From contig CACJQI010000004.1 of assembly GCA_902595535.1 (NCBI GenBank), positions 1-64,000 of the forward strand: 64,000 nucleotides of DNA, given 5' to 3'. A program made the position numbers and the translations under genes. Each line of letters begins with the position of its first letter. Position 1 is the stretch's first letter. The DNA is from an uncultured Pelagibacteraceae bacterium. Lineage in GTDB: Bacteria > Pseudomonadota > Alphaproteobacteria > Pelagibacterales > Pelagibacteraceae. The notes beneath the pieces are model-generated. The model worked only from the letters and a program-made list of their open reading frames with translations, made no database searches and was not told the DNA's origin. Below, piece by piece: positions 17,249 through 24,586 of this stretch.

Positions 17249-18416
17249 AAAATTGATTAAAGAAAATTATTTAAATAAAATTAATATTTCAAACAAATCT
17301 TTTATAATCTATAAAACGATAAAAGGTTTTGATCTTTATACTGATTTTTCAAAAAAAATAATCTTAAATAATAAAAATATTGAAAAATTTTTAAATAAAA
17401 AATTTAAGGTCCACAAAAAGTATAAGACTACAGATTTATTGATAGGTTTTTTTGGTTATGAGTTGTTGAATAATTTAATAGGGATTAAATTACCAAAACA
17501 AAAAAGTATGAATTTTCCAAAAGGAATTTTTTATAAACCAGAAACAAAAAAAACTTTACCAGAAGATCTTGATTATAAATCAAATCAAAACAATAAAATA
17601 ACTAGAAATTTTAAGATTAACATTAATCAAAGTACTTATACAAAAATTTTTAATAAGTTTAAAAAAAGAATTAGATCTGGAGAAACTTATCAGATTAAAA
17701 TATGCACTAAGTATAAAAATAAATCAAAAATAGATCCTTTAGATTTTTTTTGCAGACTAACAAAATCAAATCTAGCACCTGAGGCTTTTATGATTAAAGA
17801 TAAGAATTTCTCAATTATTAGCTGTTCACCTGAAAATTTAATTACAAAAAATGGCCTATCTATTTCTACCAAGCCTATTGCAGGCACATTAAGAAAAACA
17901 AAAAAAATTAATAAGAAAAAAGCATTAAATTTTTTCAGAAATAATATTAAAGAAACAAAAGAACATAACATGATTGTTGACATGGAAAGAAATGATCTTT
18001 CAAGAATTTGTAAACCAGGCACTGTAAAGCTGAAAAAGGAAAAGACGGTTGAGGAGTATAAAGATCTTTATCATTATGTAAGTTTAATTTCTGGTACACT
18101 AAAAAAAAAGACAAAGAATATAGATATAATTAAAGCAATGATGCCAGGAGGTTCCGTTATAGGTTGTCCAAAAATAAGCACTTTAAATCTTTTAAATAAT
18201 CAGGAAAAAGAAAATAGAAATATTTATACTGGTAGCTTTGGTTTTATAAAATTTAATGGTGACATGAAGTTCAATATTATTATTAGATCAATTTTAAATT
18301 ATAAAAATATTTCGGAAATCTCAGTCGCGTCAGGTGTTGTAATTGACAGTAATGCAAAACATGAATTTAATGAAAATTTTATTAAAGCAAAAGCACTCAT
18401 AGATTTATTTAAATGA
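17226..18416 (+). CDS. pabB: Aminodeoxychorismate/anthranilate synthase component I (PabB-like)
   Basis: 396 residues, a chorismate-binding enzyme. The C-terminal motifs are intact: G-E-T-Y-Q-I-K, K-P-I-A-G-T, D-M-E-R-N-D-L-S-R-I-C, G-G-S-V-I-G-C-P-K and an I-A-S-G-V-V-like end. It amidates chorismate with ammonia from the PabA partner, encoded next with an ATGA overlap. The position that is Lys in E. coli PabB (P-I-K-G-T) is Ala here, as in TrpE. The adjacent pabC-like gene nevertheless argues for folate synthesis. No ATG is available; TTG at 17226 is used, and another TTG lies at 17253. Confidence 0.85.
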   Translation: MQDFKQLRKLIKENYLNKINISNKSFIIYKTIKGFDLYTDFSKKIILNNKNIEKFLNKKFKVHKKYKTTDLLIGFFGYELLNNLIGIKLPKQKSMNFPKGIFYKPETKKTLPEDLDYKSNQNNKITRNFKININQSTYTKIFNKFKKRIRSGETYQIKICTKYKNKSKIDPLDFFCRLTKSNLAPEAFMIKDKNFSIISCSPENLITKNGLSISTKPIAGTLRKTKKINKKKALNFFRNNIKETKEHNMIVDMERNDLSRICKPGTVKLKKEKTVEEYKDLYHYVSLISGTLKKKTKNIDIIKAMMPGGSVIGCPKISTLNLLNNQEKENRNIYTGSFGFIKFNGDMKFNIIIRSILNYKNISEISVASGVVIDSNAKHEFNENFIKAKALIDLFK

Positions 18417-18970
18417 TTTACGTAATTGATCACAAAGACTCCTTCACACACAACGTAGTTCATCAATTTTCGTTATTTGATAAAGTAGAATGTGATGATT
18501 TTTCAAAAATTAATAAAACAAAATTGAATAATGCATCAACAATTGTTTTTTCACCAGGTCCAGGCTCACCAAAAGATTACCCTTTGTCGTCAAAAATTTA
18601 CAAACAGCTCAAAGGAAAAAAAAGAATAATTGGAATTTGTTTGGGTTTTCAGCAAATATTATTTAGTGAAGGAGCTCAAATTATTGAACAGAATAAAATT
18701 TATCATGGCTTTCAATCTAAAGTGATTGTTAATAAATTAAGTAAAATTTTTAAGGAAGGGCAAAAATTCAAAGTAGGTAGATATCATTCATTAAAATTAA
18801 AAGAGCCTTTTATTGCAGAAAATTTTGACATAACGATGAGATGTGCTATTTCAGGGGCCGCAATGTCATTTGAAAATAACGTTGATAAAATTTATGGATT
18901 TCAATTTCACCCAGAGTCATTTTTAACTGTAAATGGTAAATTACTTATTAAAAAAATCCTATCGACTTAA
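18413..18970 (+). CDS. pabA: Glutamine amidotransferase component II (PabA/TrpG)
   Basis: 185 residues, a class I glutamine amidotransferase. The oxyanion region S-P-G-P-G-S-P, the nucleophile elbow G-I-C-L-G-F-Q with Cys76, and the His/Glu pair in F-H-P-E-S (His166, Glu168) are all present. The usual G-H-Q is G-F-Q here. It supplies ammonia to the upstream synthase and overlaps it by ATGA. It overlaps the pabC-like gene by 38 bases. A stand-alone PabA may serve both folate and tryptophan synthesis; no trp genes are nearby. Confidence 0.9.
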   Translation: MIYVIDHKDSFTHNVVHQFSLFDKVECDDFSKINKTKLNNASTIVFSPGPGSPKDYPLSSKIYKQLKGKKRIIGICLGFQQILFSEGAQIIEQNKIYHGFQSKVIVNKLSKIFKEGQKFKVGRYHSLKLKEPFIAENFDITMRCAISGAAMSFENNVDKIYGFQFHPESFLTVNGKLLIKKILST

Positions 18971-19703
18971 AGATCTTAAGGAAGTTGAATTCAAAGATCT
19001 TTGGGGTGATCATGGAGTTTTCACTACCATGTGGATATTTGATAATCCACCTAAAATTCTTTTTTTTAAAGATCACATTAATAATTTAATTAAATCAACC
19101 AAAGCTTATTCAATATTAAAACCATCTTTAAGATCAGATATATTAAATTTAATAAATAAAAATTTAAATAAGAAAAAAAAATATAACCATTTATTAAGAA
19201 TTGCTCTCAATAAAAAAATATTATCAATTTCATTACGAAAGCGTATTACTCCAAGTTTAAATTTTAATTTAAAATTAGTTAATTTAAAAAGACAGAAACC
19301 TGAATTTAAAAATTTAAAATATAAAGAAATACTTAAACATTTATCTAAAGTTAATAATTCGAAATCTGATATTGGTTTATGTTCAAATAAAAAAATTTTT
19401 GAAACAGGCACATCAAATTTACTATTCATTAAAGATAATAAAGTTTATTCGCCAGCTAGTAAATTTTATAATGGAATAACGCTTAAATTCATAAAGACAA
19501 AAATTAGAAAAATTATTAAAAAAGATATTTTAATTGAAACATTTAAAACATACGATGAAATCATATTAATTGGATCTGGAAAAGGAGTAACTTCAGTAAA
19601 AACAATTGACCAAATAAAATGGAAAAGAAAAAGCCTAAAATTTTATAAAATTCTTTCAAAACATTACCGGTCAGCAATTAATAAATGCCCAAGGTATAAA
19701 TAG
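18933..19703 (+). CDS. pabC: Class IV aminotransferase fold, aminodeoxychorismate lyase-like (PabC)
   Basis: 256 residues. It has a class IV PLP layout: F-T-T-M-W near the start, F-F-K-D-H-I-N-N-L (the usual L-x-x-H-x-x-R-L), F-E-T-G-T-S-N-L-L-F and a G-K-G-V-T-S-V end. PabC converts aminodeoxychorismate to p-aminobenzoate and pyruvate, completing the set with the two upstream genes. The 38-base overlap with pabA is long but the frame is clean. The protein is diverged and Lys-rich, so the catalytic Lys could not be placed with certainty. Confidence 0.75.
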   Translation: MVNYLLKKSYRLKDLKEVEFKDLWGDHGVFTTMWIFDNPPKILFFKDHINNLIKSTKAYSILKPSLRSDILNLINKNLNKKKKYNHLLRIALNKKILSISLRKRITPSLNFNLKLVNLKRQKPEFKNLKYKEILKHLSKVNNSKSDIGLCSNKKIFETGTSNLLFIKDNKVYSPASKFYNGITLKFIKTKIRKIIKKDILIETFKTYDEIILIGSGKGVTSVKTIDQIKWKRKSLKFYKILSKHYRSAINKCPRYK

Positions 19704-19706
19704 ATT

Positions 19707-20099
19707 ATGAAAGACCCCAATAATCCTTGTTTATTTTGTAATCCTAAAGTTAGCGGAGTTGCACATGAAAATGATCTAGCTTATGCAAGTTATGATTCTT
19801 ATCCAGTTTCAGAACATCACTGTCTAATAATTCCTAAAAGACATATGAGTGATTACTTTGAATTAACAAATAATGAATTAATTGCATGCAATGAATTGAT
19901 CAAAATAGTAAAAAATGAAATTTTAAAAAAAGACCAAAGCGTTAAAGCATTTAATATTGGTACTAATGCTGGAAAAATATCTGGACAATCAATTATGCAT
20001 TGTCATATTCACGTAATACCTAGACGAGAAGGTGATGTTGAAAACCCACAAGGTGGTGTAAGATCTGTAATTCCAAAAAAGCAGCACTACAAAAGGTAG
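19707..20099 (+). CDS. HIT-family nucleotide-binding protein
   Basis: 130 residues with the catalytic histidine triad H-C-H-I-H-V at residues 98-103 followed by I-P-R-R. An N-terminal C-L-F-C pair (Cys8, Cys11) matches the zinc site seen in Hint and related proteins. It hydrolyses or transfers nucleoside phosphoramidates or dinucleotides in the cytoplasm. The gene starts 3 bases after the pabC-like gene and ends next to the converging metallo-hydrolase with no spacer. The physiological substrate is unknown for most bacterial members. Confidence 0.92.
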   Translation: MKDPNNPCLFCNPKVSGVAHENDLAYASYDSYPVSEHHCLIIPKRHMSDYFELTNNELIACNELIKIVKNEILKKDQSVKAFNIGTNAGKISGQSIMHCHIHVIPRREGDVENPQGGVRSVIPKKQHYKR

Positions 20100-20804
20100 C
20101 TAAAATTTATTTTCAATCTGATTAAGTGTTAAACCTTTAAGATTTGCTGGTACTGCCACATCCATCATTTTAGGATTTGCCAAATTGAGATTTGACATTA
20201 TATCTACATATTCTTCCAATGAATTTACCTGAAGTCGTGGATTATTATTTATCTCTTTAGCAATAGTTGAGTACTTCTGACCATTATAGTCATGTGCAGG
20301 ATAAACCTTTGTATCTTCTGGAAGTTTAAGGATCTTATTAAATAAAGAGTCATATTGAGCTCTTGCATCTCCATTTTGAAAATCTGTTCTTCCTGTGCCA
20401 TTAATCAAAAGTGTATCACCAGTAAAAATTTTATCGTTTAAAAGAAAGCTATAAGAGCAATCTGTATGACCTGGTGTATAAATTGTTTTTAATTCTAAGT
20501 TTTCAATATTTATCTTGTCATTTTCTTTTACTCTTAAATCAATAACTTCAGATTTGGAATTTTCTCCCATAATTTTTAGACAATTAGTACGTTTATGAAG
20601 TTCATTTAATCCTGTAATGTGATCTGCATGAATATGTGTATCAATAACTTTTACTAATTTAAGATCCATTGAATTCATAAATTTTAAATAGATATCCGTA
20701 TTTTCAATAACTGGATCAATTATTAAACCTTCCCTACCTTTACCACTTGATATTATGTATGTGTATGTTGAAGATTTTTCATCAAATAGTTGTTCAAATA
20801 TCAT
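20100..20804 (-). CDS. Persulfide dioxygenase-like metallo-beta-lactamase-fold hydrolase
   Basis: 234 residues, a metallo-beta-lactamase fold with T-H-I-H-A-D-H-I-T-G, T-P-G-H-T-D-C-S-Y and G-D-A-R-A-Q-Y-D-S-L plus Y-P-A-H-D-Y. The G-R-T-D-F-Q-N-G-D and Y-P-A-H-D-Y blocks are typical of ETHE1-type persulfide dioxygenases, which oxidise glutathione persulfide to sulfite. It is the last gene of a minus-strand sulfur operon with a YeeE-type transporter and a secreted rhodanese, and adjoins the aprMBA region, which fits sulfite production. A glyoxalase II role is less likely. Confidence 0.85.
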   Translation of the reverse strand: MIFEQLFDEKSSTYTYIISSGKGREGLIIDPVIENTDIYLKFMNSMDLKLVKVIDTHIHADHITGLNELHKRTNCLKIMGENSKSEVIDLRVKENDKINIENLELKTIYTPGHTDCSYSFLLNDKIFTGDTLLINGTGRTDFQNGDARAQYDSLFNKILKLPEDTKVYPAHDYNGQKYSTIAKEINNNPRLQVNSLEEYVDIMSNLNLANPKMMDVAVPANLKGLTLNQIENKF

Positions 20805-20811
20805 TTATCCC

Positions 20812-20982
20812 CTAGTGTTTATGGTTGTGGGCGCCACCAAGGCCACAAGGCATTGATGTTTCATTTACTGAATTTCCATCCTCAGAATGGAAAAGTGGAT
20901 TGTAAGCAACACCCATAAAATTATGTTCATAAATCATTAATATAAAAAAAATTGAAATTATGAAGAAATAAATTTTTTTCAT
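20812..20982 (-). CDS. Small secreted or anchored peptide with Cys/His tail, 56 aa
   Basis: The minus-strand ORF from the CAT at 20980-20982 starts M-K-K-I-Y-F-F-I-I-S with a hydrophobic segment through residue 17. The exposed part ends C-G-L-G-G-A-H-N-H-K-H, holding one Cys and three closely spaced His, which looks metal-binding. It overlaps the YeeE stop as TAATG and ends 7 bases before the persulfide-dioxygenase-like gene, so it is embedded in the sulfur operon. It is not recognised, and a role in metal or sulfur handling at the membrane is inference. Confidence 0.65.
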   Translation of the reverse strand: MKKIYFFIISIFFILMIYEHNFMGVAYNPLFHSEDGNSVNETSMPCGLGGAHNHKH

Positions 20983-22169
20983 TAGTAAAAAAACTTTCTT
21001 GATTTAACACCATAGTAAGACCCAATAAATGCAAATAAAAACCAAACCCAGCCATGAACACTGCCAGAGGCAATTCCACCAAAGAGTGCTCCAATGTTAC
21101 AACCAAAGGCAAGTCTAGCTCCATAACCCATTAGAAAACCACCAATAATTGCTGCATATACTAATTTCTTATTTACAGTTGCAACTTTCCTAATCTTTCC
21201 TGATAGTGCTGATGCAATTAAAGCACCTAATATAATTCCAATGTTTGAAACTGTTGTTGGGTCTGCTAACACACTATTTTCTAATGCAGTAGACGGATAA
21301 GATAATTGCCAATATGACCAAGAAGCAACATCAATTCCAATTATATTAGCCACTTTAGCACCCCAAAGACCAAAAGCAAATGTTACAGACCATGGGTGCC
21401 CAGCAACTTGCAGCATTAAAAAATTAAAAAAAACTAAAGCTATTGACCCCCAAATAAGAGGCCAAGGCCCTGTTAAAAAATTATGTGAGGAATCATTATA
21501 TGTTAAATCTCTATGATTAATTTTATTGTATCTATTGAATTCTGATTTTGAAACTAAAAAATAAATGATACCTAAAATTGAGAGTTGTATTAAAATTGTC
21601 TGAGTTTTAGAAAAAATATTTAGTAAAGATATTCCACCTAGAGAAGGTAAGCTTGACCAAAATTCAAAATGATAAGAGCCCACCAAAGAGCCAATTATAA
21701 AAAATATCAAAGTTATAATCATTTTTACATTTCCACTGCCAGCTGTAAATAATGTTCCAGATCCACAGCCTCCACCTAATTGCATCGCATAGCCAAAAAT
21801 AAAAGATCCAACAACCACAGAAATGCTGACCGGCGCAATTGCACCAATCATAGTACCATTATAGAAAAAGCTTTTTGTATTTATAAAATATGAAAATATA
21901 ATTACCGCTATAGCAAACATAAGAAGTTGAGCTCTGAGTGATTTGCCATCTCTTTTTTCAATAAAATTTCTCCAACCACCAGTAAAACCAAAAGCAGCTT
22001 GATAAAGTGATAAGCCCAACCCAATTCCAATTAAAAAAACGTAAAAATGTCTGTCACCTATAGCTGAATACAAAATATATGAAAAAATTAGAGATACTGA
22101 AATACCATATAATATAACTGGTTTATCAATATTTAAACTTTGAGTGTTTTGTAAATTCATTTCTGCCAT
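20982..22169 (-). CDS. YeeE/YedE-family (TsuA-like) sulfur compound transporter
   Basis: 395 residues with about nine or more transmembrane helices. The two hallmark Cys motifs of the family are present: G-G-G-C-G-S-G-T-L at residue 135 and L-A-F-G-C-N-I-G-A-L-F near residue 360. Characterised YeeE/TsuA imports thiosulfate across the inner membrane by Cys-relayed contacts. The neighbours are a secreted sulfurtransferase upstream and a persulfide-dioxygenase-like enzyme downstream, which supports uptake of a sulfane-sulfur compound. Which compound is carried is not decided by sequence. Confidence 0.88.
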   Translation of the reverse strand: MAEMNLQNTQSLNIDKPVILYGISVSLIFSYILYSAIGDRHFYVFLIGIGLGLSLYQAAFGFTGGWRNFIEKRDGKSLRAQLLMFAIAVIIFSYFINTKSFFYNGTMIGAIAPVSISVVVGSFIFGYAMQLGGGCGSGTLFTAGSGNVKMIITLIFFIIGSLVGSYHFEFWSSLPSLGGISLLNIFSKTQTILIQLSILGIIYFLVSKSEFNRYNKINHRDLTYNDSSHNFLTGPWPLIWGSIALVFFNFLMLQVAGHPWSVTFAFGLWGAKVANIIGIDVASWSYWQLSYPSTALENSVLADPTTVSNIGIILGALIASALSGKIRKVATVNKKLVYAAIIGGFLMGYGARLAFGCNIGALFGGIASGSVHGWVWFLFAFIGSYYGVKSRKFFY

Positions 22170-22182
22170 AAATTAATACTGA

Positions 22183-22209
22183 TTGTGGGTAATTTTTAAT
22201 TACCCACAA
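22183..22209. repeat. Hairpin between sulfurtransferase and transporter genes
   Basis: Perfect 12-bp arms TTGTGGGTAATT (22183-22194) and AATTACCCACAA (22198-22209) around a 3-base loop. It lies within the 58-base spacer inside the minus-strand operon. No T-run follows it in the direction of transcription, so it is more likely an RNA-processing or stability element, or an operator, than a terminator. Confidence 0.55.
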
Positions 22210-22227
22210 ATTTTATCTCAGTAAGTT

Positions 22228-23139
22228 TTAGCCTTCAACTATAACTTTATTTTTTGGATTTAGCGTCCAGTGTGCCATTCCACCATCATAAATTTTTACG
22301 TCAGGTATCTTTGCAATCTCACTAAGAGCAAACCAAACAGTTGAAGCCCAATGACCAGTATTACAATAACTAATATATCCTTTATAGTCATCAGCATTTA
22401 AATTTCCAAACAATGCTTTTATTTCTGAAGCTGATCTAATTTTATTGTTTTCATCAATCATAGATCCTTCTTGAAGATTTTTTGCATTATTTATTCTTCC
22501 AGGAGCTTTTGCTAAAGCATGTTTCTTTTTTCCAGCAAAGAAAACTGCAGGTCTAGCATCAATCAAACAATTCGTTTTTTTACCTTTTTCAGCTCTTTGA
22601 ACTTCACTAAAGGAAGCAGAATAACTTTTGTTAAGTTTGGATTTAAATGTAGCAGGTGAAAGGTTATGTTCCCCAGTTTCAATTTGAAGACCAGCATTCT
22701 TCCAAGCTGTATAACCACCATTTAATATTGAAACATTTTCATGACCTAGTGTTTTAAAAGTCCAATAAACTCGAGAAGCACTTCCAAAGTCTAAAGAACT
22801 CACTCCACCATAAACAACGATAACATGTTTATTGTTATCAATACCAAGACTTCCAATTAATGTTTCTAGAGGTTTTGGTCCTGGAAATTGGCCGCCCACA
22901 CCTTTAACTTTTGCTCTCCAACCACCTGTTAAATAATTTGAGTGTTTTGAGCCTGGAATATGACCTTCTTTGAAAGTTTCATAAGAACCTCCGTCTAACT
23001 TATTTCTAATATCCAACACATATACATTTGATTTATTTATGTTATTTTTTAACCAATCTACTTCAACCACCGGATCTGCTGCAAAAGAAGTACTAGAGAA
23101 AAAAAATAAGACTAGTAATATTTTTAACCCTTTTTTCAT
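22228..23139 (-). CDS. Exported tandem-rhodanese sulfurtransferase
   Basis: 303 residues: a signal peptide (M-K-K-G-L-K, hydrophobic core, cut after S-F-A-A near residue 21) and two rhodanese domains. The N-terminal domain carries G-V-S-S-L-D-F in place of the active loop and is probably inactive; the C-terminal loop C-N-T-G-H-W-A-S has the catalytic Cys259. It acts in the periplasm on thiosulfate or polysulfide. It is the first gene of the operon that continues to the YeeE transporter and persulfide-dioxygenase-like enzyme, and it is divergent from aprM. Confidence 0.88.
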   Translation of the reverse strand: MKKGLKILLVLFFFSSTSFAADPVVEVDWLKNNINKSNVYVLDIRNKLDGGSYETFKEGHIPGSKHSNYLTGGWRAKVKGVGGQFPGPKPLETLIGSLGIDNNKHVIVVYGGVSSLDFGSASRVYWTFKTLGHENVSILNGGYTAWKNAGLQIETGEHNLSPATFKSKLNKSYSASFSEVQRAEKGKKTNCLIDARPAVFFAGKKKHALAKAPGRINNAKNLQEGSMIDENNKIRSASEIKALFGNLNADDYKGYISYCNTGHWASTVWFALSEIAKIPDVKIYDGGMAHWTLNPKNKVIVEG

Positions 23140-23287
23140 ATTATCTCCTTTATTAATGCGACAATCTTGTTTTAAATTAATATTTATGTCAATAAAATTT
23201 ATAATTTATTTTCAAAAAAGAGATAAAAAGTATATATAAAATATTTTATTAACTAAAAAAATTAAAAATAATAACATTAAGGGTAAT

Positions 23288-24082
23288 ATGTTAGGAACTA
23301 ATCCTTTTTCAATTTTAGCTGAAACAGTATCTCCGTTTGCTATGCAAAGTTTTATCATTGCGATGATAGTTTTGATAGCTCTAGGAACAATTATTCAAAT
23401 GATACACCATAAAAACATAACTTATTTTTTTAACAATGCAAAAAAAGCAAAACTTCAAGCAACTAGAGAAGTAAGCGCGGGTGAAAAAGTTAAAATTTTA
23501 GCCAAAACCGCAGTTGTTGATATTGGAACTACAGCAGAGCTTGGATTTGGTAAAAGAAGATTATCTCATGTTCTTGGTATGTATGGAACTATAATTTTTT
23601 GGGTTTCTTCAGCTGTATTAGTATTCTGTTACACTGGTGCAGATAAATCTTCATCGTCAGCTTGGTCAATTTTATGGCATGTTGGTGCAATTTTAACTTG
23701 CGTAGGCGGATATTGGTTTTGGTTTTTTTTAAGAGTTGATGTTTCTGCAGAAGCTCATCCTTGGTATAGAATAATTAAGGCAGATTTATTTGTTTTAGCT
23801 TTATTAGCATGCTCAACTTTTGGTCTAGCTTGGTCTTACACTCAATTCAATAGTCAGACAGAACTTTCATTTTTATTTTTGGCTTTATTTGTTGTTTCAA
23901 ATTTAGTTTTATTCGGTGGAGTTTACTGGTCTAAATTTGCACACATGTTTTATAAACCTGGAGCTGCAATACAAAAAAATCTTGCTGAAGCTGATGGATC
24001 TAGAGATAATTTACCTCCACCAGCAGATGCACCTGAACAATTTGGTTTAGGTATCAAAAGAGAACAACCTAAACATTATTAA
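23288..24082 (+). CDS. aprM: AprM, membrane anchor of adenylylsulfate reductase
   Basis: 264 residues with about five transmembrane helices and a hydrophilic P-rich tail. It lies directly before aprB and aprA, the arrangement known for AprM in the sulfur-oxidiser-type Apr lineage found in SAR11 and other proteobacteria. It would hold the AprBA complex at the inner membrane and pass electrons to or from quinone. His residues in the helices (S-H-V-L-G-M-Y-G, L-W-H-V-G-A) may bind haem, as in NarI-like subunits. Identity rests mostly on context and topology. Confidence 0.85.
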   Translation: MLGTNPFSILAETVSPFAMQSFIIAMIVLIALGTIIQMIHHKNITYFFNNAKKAKLQATREVSAGEKVKILAKTAVVDIGTTAELGFGKRRLSHVLGMYGTIIFWVSSAVLVFCYTGADKSSSSAWSILWHVGAILTCVGGYWFWFFLRVDVSAEAHPWYRIIKADLFVLALLACSTFGLAWSYTQFNSQTELSFLFLALFVVSNLVLFGGVYWSKFAHMFYKPGAAIQKNLAEADGSRDNLPPPADAPEQFGLGIKREQPKHY

Positions 24083-24115
24083 TTATGAAAATTTTAAATA
24101 AGGAGAGAGAATAAT

Positions 24116-24586
24116 ATGTCAACATTTGTATATATGACTAGATGTGATGGCTGTGGTCATTGCGTAGATATTTGCCCATCAGATATAATGCACATTGATG
24201 AAAATATAAGACGTGCAAAAAATATTGAGCCTAACTTTTGTTGGGAATGTTATTCATGTGTAAAAGCATGTCCAAATCATGCAATTGATGTAAGAGGATA
24301 TGCTGACTTTGCTCCAATGGGTCACAGCGTTAGAGTTAGACGTGAAGAGGAAAAAGGTACTATTTCTTGGAAGATTAAATTTAGAAACGGCACAACAAAA
24401 GATTTTGTTTCACCAATTACAACAAAACCATGGGGAAAATTTATTCCAAAATTAGCTGATGGTGAAAAAATAAAACAAGGAGAATTGAATTCTCAAAGAT
24501 TATACACAGAACCAGAAGGGCTTAATATTGACGGTGAACTACCTGTAGTACCAAAAGAGTCCTTTAAAAAAGGAGTTTACTACTAA
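24116..24586 (+). CDS. aprB: Adenylylsulfate reductase beta subunit
   Basis: 156 residues with two [4Fe-4S] motifs: C-x-x-C-x-x-C-x-x-x-C at Cys10/13/16/20 and again at Cys42/45/48/52. The second half is the extended AprB tail that wraps around AprA. It carries electrons between the AprA FAD and the membrane subunit. A GGAGAGAG site precedes the ATG. The stop overlaps the first base of aprA. In this setting Apr may run as AMP-dependent sulfite oxidation or, as proposed for SAR11, in other sulfur handling; the direction cannot be read from sequence. Confidence 0.95.
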   Translation: MSTFVYMTRCDGCGHCVDICPSDIMHIDENIRRAKNIEPNFCWECYSCVKACPNHAIDVRGYADFAPMGHSVRVRREEEKGTISWKIKFRNGTTKDFVSPITTKPWGKFIPKLADGEKIKQGELNSQRLYTEPEGLNIDGELPVVPKESFKKGVYY

